Below, piece by piece: positions 48,675-57,779 of a stretch of 64,000 nt of DNA. The number at the start of each line of letters is the position of its first letter. Within the stretch, counting starts at the first letter, position 1. Made by a program: the position numbers and the translations under genes. The notes under the pieces are model-generated. The model searched no databases. It saw nothing but the letters and a program-made list of their open reading frames with translations, and was not told the origin of the DNA. This DNA is from Clostridiales bacterium (GTDB taxonomy: Bacteria > Bacillota > Clostridia > Oscillospirales > Oscillospiraceae), in the NCBI GenBank assembly GCA_004557075.1, contig SFEX01000002.1, forward strand, positions 1 through 64,000, written 5' to 3'.

Positions 48675-51600
48675 ATGAAGAGAAGAATCCTTGCTCTGCT
48701 GATGACTCTCATCATGATCATGTCCGTTCTGCCCGGCGCGGCATTCGCTGCTCCTGCCGATACAGACGACGTTCTTACTTATGCCGCTCTGGCTGAGTAT
48801 GATAGTGATGTAGAGATCCCCAGCGGAGCATCCACTACGGCCCCGATCACTATTGCAGATGCTATCCGCATGCTGCTGCCGTGGACGGGTCTGACTGATG
48901 AGCAGCTCGGCACATTCCCCGCCGACTATATGGCTCAGGCACGCAGCATGGGCATGATAGACGAGGATACCGACACCTCCGCTGCCTGCACTCTCGAAGA
49001 CTACAATGAGATGAAGGCAGTTGCAGACGTCATGTACGAGGCTCTCCACGCAGACAAGCTCGAGCCCCTGTTCATGAACGGAATGGCACAGCCCATTTTC
49101 CCCTACACCACCGGTTCCGTAACTGAAGGCTACAGCAACGACAAGAGCGATATCATTCGCTTCTTCGTCTATGTTGAGACCAATTACGACACCGATGCCG
49201 ACGGAAAGCTTGACCTTGTCAAGACTCTCGTCCAGCTCCCCCGCGCGGCAATGGAAGGCAACTACAAGGCATCCACCGTTATGGAAGCCCGTCCTTACAT
49301 CACAGGCACACTGACTTCCTCCACCACGCCTAAGGATGAAATAGGCGATGAGCCCTATGACATCAATAAGCTTTACAGCCAGCCAGCGGCACGTACTCCC
49401 ATTGCAACCGCTTCCACTGCACAGGTTGCTGCAAAGGCTGACAGCTCCGAATGGTACTACTACAATAAGTACGGCAGAGATTATGCCTACGAAGATCTTG
49501 AGTGGTATGACTACTACCTCGTTCGCGGCTTCGCAGTCGTAGAGTGCGGCGGCCTCGGAACCCGCGGCTCCGACGGCTTTGAGACCTGCGGCTCCGAATT
49601 TGAGATCGACGCTTTCAAGTGCGTCATCGAGTGGCTGGCCGGCGACCGTGTAGCTTACACCGACAAGACCAGCAACATCGAAGTTAAGGCAGACTGGTCC
49701 AGCGGCAAAGTCGGCATGACCGGCCGTTCCTATGCAGGCACCACCCAGTTCGGTCTTGCAACCACCGGCGTAAAGGGTCTTGAGACCATCGTTCCCGTTG
49801 CCGGTATCGCAAGCTGGTATGAGTACACAAACTCTCAGGGTATCTCCACCAGAACCAATCCCTACTACACCGAGGGTCTTGCATGGTACTGCAACGGCCG
49901 TTACCACGATCCCGATGACTACGCGACCATCAAGGAAAACTACAGCAACTACATGTATCAGCTCAGACAGGATCAGATTGCCGCCAACGGCGACTACTCC
50001 GACCACTGGGCAAACCGCGACTACACTCTCGATGCCAAGAACATAAAGTGCCCCGCACTTATCGTTCACGGCCTGAACGACGATAACGTCCGCACCAAGG
50101 AATTTGATATGATGTTCAAGGCATATCAGGAAGCCGGCGTGCCTGCAAAGATCCTGCTCCACCAGGATGGACACCTTACCCCGAGCTACCCCGCCGGTAA
50201 CCTCGAGTTCTACATTGACGGCGAGTCCTACAACAACATCCTCAACCGCTGGTTCAGCCACTACCTGTACGGCGTTGACAACGGCGTTGAGAATATGGCA
50301 GCCGTCACCGCTCAGGACAGCCACGATCCCTCTGTATGGAACACCTACGATAGCTGGCTGACAGATAAGTCCATCGTTCTCAAGGACGAGAGCAAGACCG
50401 GTACCACCGCTATCAACAGCGCTTACTCCGCTGTTGGCATCGACAGAAGCAACTGGAGAGATAAGCTCACTGCCGGCGACACCGCTGTCAGCTCCATGTA
50501 CACCATACCCGTTGAAGCCGACACCGTCATAAAGGGCACTGTTGCTGTCAACTTCACCGCATCCGTAGATAACTACGAAGCTCCTGCCAAGGCCATGCGT
50601 GCAGCCGCAAAGCTTGATAACGACAACTTTGTAGGCCAGGATCTTGACCTTGATTCTCTCGATAATGATAACTTTGTCGGCGTGGATCAGGGTTACGACA
50701 GCGTCATCTCCGTTCCCGACGCAGGCGATATCCTCAACCGCGACGGCCTGATGGTCAGCGCAATGCTCGTCGATATCGCTCCCGAGGGCGAGAAGTTCAA
50801 CGCAATCAACACCTCCGGCTCCTATGTCCGCAAGAACCTCACCACAGGCGGCGCATGGATGGGCGGCGGCCTTGCAAACTACGACTACGCAGAGCTCCTG
50901 CCCAGCGAAGTCAGCTACAAGATCGTTGCACGCGGCTGGATGGATCTTTGCAACCCCGACGCAGGCTATGACTCCGCTTCCGCTTCCAAGAGGGTAGCGC
51001 TTGAGGTCGGCGAGAATCACGATTACACCATCTACCTCCAGCCCAACCTCTACACCGTTGAGGAAGGCCACACCCTCGCTCTGGTTATCTACACCTATGA
51101 GCAGGGCATGAAAAGATACACCCAGGACTACGAGATCACTATCGACAACGCAAGCGTAAATGCAAACATCCCCGTCGATAAGATCCCCACTAAGCCCGTT
51201 CCCGCAAGCCCCTTCAAGGATGTCGCTGCGGACAGCTTCTGCTATGACGCAGTTCTGTGGGCAGTAAATAAGGATCCTCAGGTCACCAACGGCGTGACCG
51301 CAGATACCTTCGCACCCAAGAAGGTCTGCACCCGTGCCGAGGCCGTGACATTCCTGTACCGTGCGGCAGGCTGCCCCGACGTCTCCGACGTTGAGGTAAA
51401 CTTCACCGACGTTAAGGAAGGCGCGTTCTACTACGACGCAATGCTGTGGGCGGTTAAGAACGGTATCACCAACGGCACCACTGCCTCCACCTTCAGCCCC
51501 AATGCCACCGTCACCAGAGCACAGGTCGTAACCTTCCTGTACCGCGCGAACAACTCCCCCGACGTCTCCGACGTTGAGGTAAACTTCACCGACGTCAAGG

Positions 51601-51746
51601 AAGGCGCATTCTACTACGACGCAATGCTGTGGGCGATTGACAACGGCATCACCAACGGTACTACCGGCTCCACTTTCAGCCCCGACGCAGGCTGCAACCG
51701 TGGCCAGATAGTGACCCTGCTGTACCGCTGCTACGCTGAGGCATAA
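48675..51746 (+). CDS. Cell-surface S15/CocE-type peptidase with three SLH domains
   Basis: A 1023-residue secreted protein. Residues 1-25 are a signal peptide ending AAFA. The catalytic part is of the X-Pro dipeptidyl-peptidase (S15)/CocE type: Ser352 in GMTGRSYAGTTQF, an Asp in VHGLNDDNV and a His in LHQDGHLTP, followed by a jelly-roll C-terminal domain. An acidic insert repeats LDNDNFVG twice (about residues 650-672). Three SLH domains (about 845-1022: FKDVAADS, FTDVKEGAF twice) anchor it to the cell wall. It should cleave Xaa-Pro dipeptides or esters outside the cell. The last two SLH copies are nearly identical at DNA level. Confidence 0.9.
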   Translation: MKRRILALLMTLIMIMSVLPGAAFAAPADTDDVLTYAALAEYDSDVEIPSGASTTAPITIADAIRMLLPWTGLTDEQLGTFPADYMAQARSMGMIDEDTDTSAACTLEDYNEMKAVADVMYEALHADKLEPLFMNGMAQPIFPYTTGSVTEGYSNDKSDIIRFFVYVETNYDTDADGKLDLVKTLVQLPRAAMEGNYKASTVMEARPYITGTLTSSTTPKDEIGDEPYDINKLYSQPAARTPIATASTAQVAAKADSSEWYYYNKYGRDYAYEDLEWYDYYLVRGFAVVECGGLGTRGSDGFETCGSEFEIDAFKCVIEWLAGDRVAYTDKTSNIEVKADWSSGKVGMTGRSYAGTTQFGLATTGVKGLETIVPVAGIASWYEYTNSQGISTRTNPYYTEGLAWYCNGRYHDPDDYATIKENYSNYMYQLRQDQIAANGDYSDHWANRDYTLDAKNIKCPALIVHGLNDDNVRTKEFDMMFKAYQEAGVPAKILLHQDGHLTPSYPAGNLEFYIDGESYNNILNRWFSHYLYGVDNGVENMAAVTAQDSHDPSVWNTYDSWLTDKSIVLKDESKTGTTAINSAYSAVGIDRSNWRDKLTAGDTAVSSMYTIPVEADTVIKGTVAVNFTASVDNYEAPAKAMRAAAKLDNDNFVGQDLDLDSLDNDNFVGVDQGYDSVISVPDAGDILNRDGLMVSAMLVDIAPEGEKFNAINTSGSYVRKNLTTGGAWMGGGLANYDYAELLPSEVSYKIVARGWMDLCNPDAGYDSASASKRVALEVGENHDYTIYLQPNLYTVEEGHTLALVIYTYEQGMKRYTQDYEITIDNASVNANIPVDKIPTKPVPASPFKDVAADSFCYDAVLWAVNKDPQVTNGVTADTFAPKKVCTRAEAVTFLYRAAGCPDVSDVEVNFTDVKEGAFYYDAMLWAVKNGITNGTTASTFSPNATVTRAQVVTFLYRANNSPDVSDVEVNFTDVKEGAFYYDAMLWAIDNGITNGTTGSTFSPDAGCNRGQIVTLLYRCYAEA

Positions 51747-51760
51747 TATTGCATAAACTC

Positions 51761-51794
51761 AAAAGCTCATGTCCTTCGGGACATGAGCTTTTTC
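51761..51794 (+). terminator. Terminator after the S15 gene
   Basis: AAAAGCTCATGTCC TTCG GGACATGAGCTTTTT, a perfect stem with a UUCG loop; placed between convergent genes. Confidence 0.95.
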
Positions 51795-51799
51795 TTTGC

Positions 51800-51961
51800 C
51801 TAAAATTTAGGAAGGAATCTTATGGCGCAGCTTTTATCGCCGTGTTTGAGCAGACAAATGCGCTCCTCGTGCTTATCAGGTCTGCTCTCGGGCGGCTTAA
51901 ATTCGGAGCTGTCAAGCTCTGTCACGCGCTGCCAGACCTTTTCAAAATTTTCAAATTCCAT
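51800..51961 (-). CDS. 53-residue acidic/basic small protein
   Basis: A small frame starts at ATG 51961 (MEFENFEKVWQRVTELDSSEF) and ends at TAG 51800-51802. The protein has a helical start, then PPESRPDKHEERICLL and a basic end (KHGDKSCAIRFLPKF). GGTGAAG lies 4-9 nt before the ATG, and codon use is like that of the neighbours. The S15 terminator lies directly after it on this strand. I do not recognise a family; it is too short for function to be inferred. Confidence 0.6.
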   Translation of the reverse strand: MEFENFEKVWQRVTELDSSEFKPPESRPDKHEERICLLKHGDKSCAIRFLPKF

Positions 51962-51991
51962 ATACTTCACCGCCGTATTTTATGCGGCGGC

Positions 51992-52020
51992 TTGAAAAAT
52001 GGTGCATAATATGAGATAAT
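51992..52020 (+). promoter_or_regulatory. Promoter of rsmE operon
   Basis: TTGAAA 51992-51997, 17 nt, GATAAT 52015-52020, directly after a CCGCCG/CGGCGG stem (51971-51990) that separates it from the divergent small gene. Confidence 0.7.
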
Positions 52021-52058
52021 ACAAAATTACTATGACATTTTTGAGCTTGAGGTGTGAT

Positions 52059-52790
52059 ATGCCGAGATTTTTCATGCTTGGAACGAACGAATTTGGCGGA
52101 ACAGCGATAATACGCGGCAGGGACGCCGAGCACATAAAGGTTCTGCGGCTTCGTCCGGGCGAGGATATGACTATCTGCGACGGCAAGGGCACGGATTATA
52201 AGTGCCGTCTTATCCGCTCCGATAAGGACGAGGCGGAGGCGGAGATAATCGAGGTCCTGCCTTGCCCTGCCGAGCCGACGGTCGCGGTGCGCGTTCTGTG
52301 CGGTCTGCCCAAGGGCGATAAGACAGATTATATTATTCAAAAGTCCGTCGAGGCGGGAGCCTCGGAGATAATGTTTTTCAATTCCGAGCGCGTTATCCAG
52401 CGCACTGACGGCGTTACAAAGAAGCTCGAGCGCTGGAACAGAATATCCGAGGAGGCCGCAAAGCAGTCGGGCCGTGGTATAATACCCGAGGTGCGCTGGC
52501 TCGGCGGCTTTGTCGATGCGCTAAACGCCGCAAAGCAGACGGAGAAAGCGCTTTTCATGTACGAAGCGGGGGAGAGGGAGAGCTTTTCCTCTGCCCTTGC
52601 AAACGCAAAGAATTTAAAGTCAGCCGCGATAATAACAGGCCCCGAGGGAGGCTTCGAGCGCTGCGAGGCGGATATGGCGCGCGCCTGCGGCATGCATGTG
52701 TGCTCCATGGGCAAGCGCATTTTGCGGTGTGAGACTGCGCCGATAGTCGCTCTGACGGCACTGATGTACGAAAGTGGAAATTTGGAATGA
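52059..52790 (+). CDS. rsmE: 16S rRNA (uracil1498-N3)-methyltransferase RsmE
   Basis: A 243-residue SPOUT methyltransferase. The N-terminal PUA-like domain has HIKVLRLRPGEDMTICDGKGTDY; the knot part has VRVLCGLPKGDKTDYIIQKSVEAGASEIMFF, AAKQSGRGIIPEV, IITGPEGGF, and the final SMGKRILRCETAPIVAL. It modifies U1498 of 16S rRNA. ATG 52059 follows GAGGTG by 5-6 nt. It overlaps the MATE gene by 4 nt (ATGA). Confidence 0.95.
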   Translation: MPRFFMLGTNEFGGTAIIRGRDAEHIKVLRLRPGEDMTICDGKGTDYKCRLIRSDKDEAEAEIIEVLPCPAEPTVAVRVLCGLPKGDKTDYIIQKSVEAGASEIMFFNSERVIQRTDGVTKKLERWNRISEEAAKQSGRGIIPEVRWLGGFVDALNAAKQTEKALFMYEAGERESFSSALANAKNLKSAAIITGPEGGFERCEADMARACGMHVCSMGKRILRCETAPIVALTALMYESGNLE

Positions 52791-54097
52791 AATCGAGAAG
52801 CAAAAATCTTGTTAAATATGTCGTACCGACGATACTGAGCAGCGTAAGCTATTTTCTGTTCACTATAATCGACGGTATATTCGTCGGGCAGGGCGTCGGA
52901 ACGGATGCTTTGGGCGCTGTTAATATCGCCTTCCCGTTTGTGATGGTCGTGTGCGCAACGTTCATGCTCACCACCATCGGCGGCGTTACCGTGGTCGCGA
53001 TACGCCTCGGTCGCGGCGACGAAAAGGGTGCGAATCAGGCGTTTATGCATTCGCTGTCGGCAACGGCGCTGGTGGCGCTGGTGCTGTGCCTTGCGGGAAC
53101 GCTGCTTACCCCGCTGCTGTGCAGGCTTCTCGGCGCGAACGAGACGTTTTACAGTTACGTCTACGACTACATATTCTGGTACTCGGTGTTTATAATCCCC
53201 TCCGGCTTTGCAAGCGCCATGCACGGCTTCTGTCGCAACGACGGCTCGCCGATTTTGGTGTCGGCAGCGGTTATCTCCGGCGCGCTGTGCAATATTTTCG
53301 GCGACTGGTATCTCATATTCCCGATGGGCATGGGATTAAAGGGCGCGGCTATCGCCACAGGCATTTCCCAGACCATCAGCCTGCTGATAGTGCTGCCGCA
53401 CTTTATGCTTAAAAAGGGAAAGCTGCGCGTTGGCGGCTTCAAGCCCGATTCGGCGCTTTACAGGAAAATTGCCGTTCGCGGCCTTCCGGAGTTTATTTCC
53501 CAGCTCGCCACGCCGACGGCTATAATCGCAACAAACTATGTCCTTCTTGCGAAGATCGGCAATATCGGCGTGAATGCATTTTCCATCATCGGCTATGTGG
53601 CGTCGTTCTCGGTCGCAATATTCTTCGGCACCGCCGAGGGCTTGCAGCCGCTGTTCGGCAGATGCTACGGCGAGAAAAACGAGACTGATCTGAAGTATTA
53701 CTTCCGCTCGGGACTGATAATAAACTTCGTAGGCAGTGTGATAATCTACATAGTTTTGCTGTTCGCGGGCGGGCCAGTGTGTATGCTGTTTGGTGCGGAT
53801 CCGGAGACTCTGAAATTCACCGTCGAGAGCATGCCGAAATACGCGTGGGGCTTTTCGGTAATGGCGCTCAATACGATAATTTCCGCGTATCTTTACTCAA
53901 CAAAGCGCTCTGTTCAGGCGATAATCATGAACGTCCTGCGCAGCTTTGTGTTCAACCTTGCGGTCATTATCCTGCTGCCGGAGATTTTCGGCGCGGAGGC
54001 GGTTTGGTACACCTTCGGCGTGTACGAGGCCATGGTGCTGGCTGTCGCCGTGATACTCCTGCGCCGCTCGGAAAAAAACGGCGTCGTGTTCAGGTGA
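52787..54097 (+). CDS. MATE-family efflux transporter
   Basis: A 436-residue protein with twelve membrane helices in two related halves. Family patterns: FTIIDGIFVGQGVGTDALGAVNIAFPFVMV (residues 22-52), GFASAMHGFCRNDGSP, then in the second half GTAEGLQPLFGRCYGEKN and an inverted set of helices. Such proteins export cationic drugs or metabolites with Na+ or H+. It overlaps rsmE by 4 nt and is followed 7 nt later by a small HTH gene, possibly its regulator. Confidence 0.92.
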   Translation: MKSRSKNLVKYVVPTILSSVSYFLFTIIDGIFVGQGVGTDALGAVNIAFPFVMVVCATFMLTTIGGVTVVAIRLGRGDEKGANQAFMHSLSATALVALVLCLAGTLLTPLLCRLLGANETFYSYVYDYIFWYSVFIIPSGFASAMHGFCRNDGSPILVSAAVISGALCNIFGDWYLIFPMGMGLKGAAIATGISQTISLLIVLPHFMLKKGKLRVGGFKPDSALYRKIAVRGLPEFISQLATPTAIIATNYVLLAKIGNIGVNAFSIIGYVASFSVAIFFGTAEGLQPLFGRCYGEKNETDLKYYFRSGLIINFVGSVIIYIVLLFAGGPVCMLFGADPETLKFTVESMPKYAWGFSVMALNTIISAYLYSTKRSVQAIIMNVLRSFVFNLAVIILLPEIFGAEAVWYTFGVYEAMVLAVAVILLRRSEKNGVVFR

Positions 54098-54104
54098 GCG
54101 GGCT

Positions 54105-54347
54105 ATGGAAACGATTAACGCGGTCAAAAACAGGATACTTCAGCTCTGCGGGCAGCGTAATATAAGCATTAATAAGCTTGCCACGATGTGCGCCCTGCCG
54201 CCGTCGAGCATAAAGAACATCCTGTACGGCAAAAGCCAGAACCCGAAGCTGCTGACGATAAAAATGATCTGCGACGGGCTGGATATCACACTCTCCGAAT
54301 TTTTCTCGACACCGGAGTTTGATAATTTGGAGCAGGAAATAAAATAG
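54105..54347 (+). CDS. Small Xre-like helix-turn-helix protein
   Basis: An 80-residue Cro/C1-type DNA-binding protein: RNISINKLATMCALPPSSIKNILYGKSQNPKLLTIKMICDGLDITLSEFF is a complete HTH with the PKLLTIKMICDGL helix. The acidic end has no sensor domain. It starts 7 nt after the MATE gene and could repress it. A second HTH gene follows after 42 nt. Confidence 0.85.
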   Translation: METINAVKNRILQLCGQRNISINKLATMCALPPSSIKNILYGKSQNPKLLTIKMICDGLDITLSEFFSTPEFDNLEQEIK

Positions 54348-54389
54348 TAGAACTCACAATATAAAGTTAATGCCAAGGGAGGGAGTGCG

Positions 54390-54596
54390 ATGCGGCTAAA
54401 ATATCTACGCGAAAAGCGCGGGATATCGCAGCTAAAGCTGGCGATGGATCTTGACATGAACCAAAACAGCATAAGCCGCTATGAAACGGGCACGAGAGAA
54501 GTGGACTACAAGTCGCTTATTAAATTTGCTGACTATTTCAATGTCTCCATCGACTATCTCCTCGAGAGGACGGACAATCCAAATATAAATTATTGA
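54390..54596 (+). CDS. Small Xre-family helix-turn-helix protein
   Basis: A 68-residue single-domain HTH: MRLKYLREKRGISQLKLAMDLDMNQNSISRYETGTREVDYKSLIKFADYFNVSIDYLL, the standard Xre core with SISRYETG as recognition helix. There is no effector domain. GGGAG precedes ATG. It is separated from the preceding HTH gene by 42 nt and ends at a terminator; the two may bind DNA together or at different sites (inference). Confidence 0.85.
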   Translation: MRLKYLREKRGISQLKLAMDLDMNQNSISRYETGTREVDYKSLIKFADYFNVSIDYLLERTDNPNINY

Positions 54597-54627
54597 AAAA
54601 GCCGCACCCACGGGTGCGGTTTTTGCG
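54597..54627 (+). terminator. Terminator after the HTH pair
   Basis: AAAAAGCCGCACCC / GGGTGCGGTTTTTG with a 3-nt loop, bidirectional with the convergent DUF2804 gene. Confidence 0.9.
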
Positions 54628-54630
54628 GTA

Positions 54631-55659
54631 TTACCATTTATTTGCGACTTTTTCGGCGAAGCCGGGGAAGTCTTTTATTTCTATGACCTTGCCGTCGTCG
54701 AGGATGGCACGGCCTGTGAACAGGCCGAACACCTGATGCTGATCGCTCTTTATGAGCAGCACGTCGGAGCAGCTTGAGCGGTCGAGAACAGGCTTGAAAT
54801 CCATCTCAAACCTGCCGTCGTCTGAAGTAAAGGTCCACGGCTCAAGGAAAGCCTTTTCATCGCCGGGAATGTTGAACTTCACCTGACTGAGCTTGTGCGC
54901 CTTGCCGTTATAAAACAGCATATTTTCGCTGGCGGCGGAGGTGTCGCCGAAGCCGTAGCCAATGTTCCAGCCGAAGGAAACGCCGTCGACCGCGCCCGAT
55001 GCCGAGCCCCAGTACCATGTGTTTTTGTATGTCCATACCCCGCGACCCCAGTCGAGCACGGCAAAGCTGTCCTCGGGATCAAAAACATAGGTTCTGCCGT
55101 CGTATGTGACCTCGCCCTTTGCGCGCATGCAGTTGATTTTCTGGTTGTAGTAGAAATGACCCGGCTTGTCGAAGGGTGTGGCTATTACCATGCTCTCCTC
55201 CGGCTCGTCGCTCAGCTCAACCTTGGCGTACAGTGAGCCGCCGGGGCCGAACTTTTTCATCTGCGCGATAAGCGTGCGAGTGCCGGAGCCGTCGTTTTTA
55301 AAGTATATGTTGTAATTTTTGCCCTCCGCGGAGATATCGCCGATGGCGCTTGTCTCGGGCAGGGCGCGCTTGCCGAGCGGCATGAAGCACATGGGGCTTT
55401 TCGTTATTTCCCAGCCCTCCTCAAAATTGAGCAGGCTTATCGAGTCAAGACCCATGTAGCCGTTATCGTCGATGGTGAGCGCCAGAGCGAAGCGGCCGTT
55501 GTTAATTAGGTAGTAGTCCCACTCCTTAATGCGCATGGGGCTCGCCTTGATATCAGCCCTCCTGTAAATGGGAAGAAGCTTTTTGGCGTAACCGGGCTCT
55601 GCGAGGTTGCCGTTTTTGTCAAGCAGGGGAGCTGCCTTCGTGATCTCATGCTGTGCCAT
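54631..55659 (-). CDS. DUF2804 domain protein
   Basis: A 342-residue protein of the DUF2804 family, whose lipocalin/AttH-like beta-barrel fold binds lipid-like ligands. Visible: YYLINNGRFALALTIDDNGYMG, LDWGRGVWTYKNTWYWGSASG, and a C-terminal VFGLFTGRAILDDGKVIEIKD. No signal peptide. It is on the same strand as the DnaI/DnaD genes and starts 5 nt after the DnaI-like stop, so it is expressed behind replication genes for no obvious reason. Confidence 0.85.
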   Translation of the reverse strand: MAQHEITKAAPLLDKNGNLAEPGYAKKLLPIYRRADIKASPMRIKEWDYYLINNGRFALALTIDDNGYMGLDSISLLNFEEGWEITKSPMCFMPLGKRALPETSAIGDISAEGKNYNIYFKNDGSGTRTLIAQMKKFGPGGSLYAKVELSDEPEESMVIATPFDKPGHFYYNQKINCMRAKGEVTYDGRTYVFDPEDSFAVLDWGRGVWTYKNTWYWGSASGAVDGVSFGWNIGYGFGDTSAASENMLFYNGKAHKLSQVKFNIPGDEKAFLEPWTFTSDDGRFEMDFKPVLDRSSCSDVLLIKSDQHQVFGLFTGRAILDDGKVIEIKDFPGFAEKVANKW

Positions 55660-55663
55660 GCTT

Positions 55664-56635
55664 TCACATCTCCTTTTTCAGTTTTCGTATATCCGTACCG
55701 GCGAAGGGGAGACAAGTAAATTCCCCCTCGAGCCGTGAGCATATCTGCGGAGTGTAGCGCCGCGCAAGCTCTGAATCTGTCAGATTCGTGCTGATGATAG
55801 TCTTTTTGCCGTTTACAAGGCGGGTGTTTATCAGCGTGTAAAGCGCGCTGATGCTGATCTGTGTAAGCATTTCCGTGCCGAGATCGTCAAGTATCATAAG
55901 CTCGCACTCGAGCATCCGTTCGACCTTCACGGCGGCCTTTTCGGCACTCTCAGCGTCGCGGGCAAATTTTTTCGTCTCAAAGGCTTCGAGAGCGGACGCT
56001 GCCGTGTCATAGCACACGGAGTGTCCGTTTTCCGCGACTACCCTTGCTATACAGGCCGAGAGAAAGGTCTTGCCCAAGCCCGTGCCGCCCTGAAACAGCA
56101 GATTCATCGAGCGTTCGGAAAAGCTGTGCGCGTATTCGCGGCAGGTGTCAAACACGATCGCCATGCCCTTGCCTGCCTCACCGTAGAAGCTCAGGTCAAA
56201 GTCCTCGAAGCGCTCGTTTCCGCTGCGCAGCAGAACGCTCAGCTCGCTTGTAAGCTCGCGGTTATAAAGCTCCTTGAGGCAGGAGCACATATTGCCCTGC
56301 ACAAAGCCCGTGTCCTTGCACTTAGGGCAGGAGTAAATATCGTCAAGATAGTCTATGCCGTAGCCGTGCTCTTTGAGAAGCTCGGCCTTTTTAGCCTGAA
56401 GCTCAAGGCTCTCGCTCTCAAGCGCCTTTAGCGCCTCGGCAAGATCGGGGGCTTTTCTGATGGTAAGCCCGACAAGCTCCGACATCTGGCTGCGCAGACG
56501 CAGGTCGATGCGCTCGATCTCCGGTATGCGCGAGTATATCCTGTCCTGCCGCAGAAAATGCTCCGCGACATTGTCGGCGTGTATGCTTTCAAGCTGCTGT
56601 CTGGCCTTTGCCAGTATTTTTCCGTCCAGTGCCAT
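55664..56635 (-). CDS. DnaI/DnaC-like helicase loader ATPase
   Basis: A 323-residue AAA+ protein. The N-terminal helicase-binding part contains a zinc ribbon (YSCPKCKDTGFVQGNMCSCLK near residue 105). Walker A is LFQGGTGLGKTFLSACIA near residue 185 and Walker B is LMILDDLGTEML near 255, with SRLEGEFTCLPF at the end. It should load the DnaB helicase encoded at 25310. The start lies 3 nt after the DnaD-like stop, which is the usual arrangement of B. subtilis DnaB/DnaI-type pairs. Confidence 0.88.
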   Translation of the reverse strand: MALDGKILAKARQQLESIHADNVAEHFLRQDRIYSRIPEIERIDLRLRSQMSELVGLTIRKAPDLAEALKALESESLELQAKKAELLKEHGYGIDYLDDIYSCPKCKDTGFVQGNMCSCLKELYNRELTSELSVLLRSGNERFEDFDLSFYGEAGKGMAIVFDTCREYAHSFSERSMNLLFQGGTGLGKTFLSACIARVVAENGHSVCYDTAASALEAFETKKFARDAESAEKAAVKVERMLECELMILDDLGTEMLTQISISALYTLINTRLVNGKKTIISTNLTDSELARRYTPQICSRLEGEFTCLPFAGTDIRKLKKEM

Positions 56636-56638
56636 ATC

Positions 56639-57562
56639 TTAACCGTTTTTAACCTTCTCGTAAATTGACCGCAGCCGCTTCAGCTCATCGTCCGAGACCG
56701 AGCTGCGATGATTGTTTGCCGCTTTTGCGGAAGCGGGGCGGCTGTCGCGCTCAGCGATCTCGGACTCCGTGTGGATGCCCTTTTCGTGCCAGCTCAGGAG
56801 AATTTTGTTCATATAGCTCCATTTGAGCGCGTTTGTGTTTGTGACCGTGCGGTCGTATGCAATGAGTATCGCGTCGTTGTCAAAGCCCATGTCGAGCCAC
56901 GAAGTTATGTACTTGCCCTCAGTCGGCGTGAGCGCTCTGCCGTGTATGCCCATTGCGGCTTTCAGCTCGTTTACCCGGCCTCTGCGCTCGGCTACGCGTT
57001 TTATGTATTCATCTGCCTGCTCAAGGGTTAAAATCTCCTTATTGACCCACGAATACGCCTCCTTTTCAATGTTGCGCATCGAGGGGAGCCTGCCGGGGCC
57101 GTATTTTTCGGCGAAAAGACTTACGCAGTAGGAGATCAGCATGAAGATGACGTCGGGCGGCAGGGCAAGATAATCATATATCCCGAAAAGAATTTTCAGG
57201 TCGGAGGTGGAGAGCGCCCGGCCTAATTTGCGCTGAGCCTCATTGACAACGGCCTTGAAGCCGCCGTCGTGCTCGGAGCGTTTGACTATATCCTCGGCGG
57301 TGTACTCCGGAAGCTCCTCGGCGGGGGGCAGCTTGTCTTTCACATGCGCCTGATGAGCACCGGGAAGCTCCATGCGGCAGAGCTTTTCGTATGCGGCATT
57401 TATCTCGGCGGATGTCCGGCACAGCTCCCGCGCAGCGCGGCCCGCGTCAAAATCACCGTTGCGGCAGAGCCAGATATACAGCAGTGCAACGTCGCCATCG
57501 TGGGCGGCAATAAGCCTGTCGGCGGCGCCGGAGGGTATTAAGTTTTTTTCGGGCTTTTGCAT
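56639..57562 (-). CDS. DnaD/DnaB-like replication initiation protein
   Basis: A 307-residue protein with DnaD-type domains. A winged-helix DDBH1-like part covers the first 100 residues, followed by a linker and DDBH2 (ILTLEQADEYIKRVAERRGRVNELKAAMG, then YITSWLDMGFDNDAILIAYDRTVTNTNALKWSYMNKILLSWHEKGI; the YxxxIxxxWL/ALKWSYMNKIL pattern is typical). ATG 57562 is used because GGAGAGG lies 6-9 nt upstream; an upstream ATG at 57604 has no such site. It works with the adjacent DnaI-like protein in helicase loading. Confidence 0.85.
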   Translation of the reverse strand: MQKPEKNLIPSGAADRLIAAHDGDVALLYIWLCRNGDFDAGRAARELCRTSAEINAAYEKLCRMELPGAHQAHVKDKLPPAEELPEYTAEDIVKRSEHDGGFKAVVNEAQRKLGRALSTSDLKILFGIYDYLALPPDVIFMLISYCVSLFAEKYGPGRLPSMRNIEKEAYSWVNKEILTLEQADEYIKRVAERRGRVNELKAAMGIHGRALTPTEGKYITSWLDMGFDNDAILIAYDRTVTNTNALKWSYMNKILLSWHEKGIHTESEIAERDSRPASAKAANNHRSSVSDDELKRLRSIYEKVKNG

Positions 57563-57717
57563 ACTTACCTCTCCGCAGGATATCTTTTTCGTTTGTTTAC
57601 GCATTGTTTACACAGTTTCAGGGCGTATAGAATATTATAATAACGCCCTATTTCGACTGAGTTTTGCCGATGACGGCGAAATCATTGTACATTAGGGATT
57701 ATATCATCAATTTTGAC

Positions 57718-57747
57718 TTGTAGCAATAGCATTGTTTGTGGTATAAT
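57718..57747 (+). promoter_or_regulatory. Promoter of the U32-maf-mreCD operon
   Basis: TTGTAG (57718-57723), 18 nt, TATAAT 57742-57747 with TG before it (TGGTATAAT). Confidence 0.65.
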
Positions 57748-57779
57748 TTCTTATTATATAAAATGCCAGAGGTATGGAT

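Noticed and set aside
48654..51071. An 805-codon open frame on the minus strand opposite the S15 peptidase
   Set aside because: It mirrors the codon bias of the real gene; the plus-strand protein has a signal peptide, catalytic motifs and SLH domains, and the minus frame has no family pattern or ribosome binding site.
51380..51640. A direct repeat of more than 70 nt, possible CRISPR or insertion repeat
   Set aside because: It is the coding sequence of two adjacent SLH domains.
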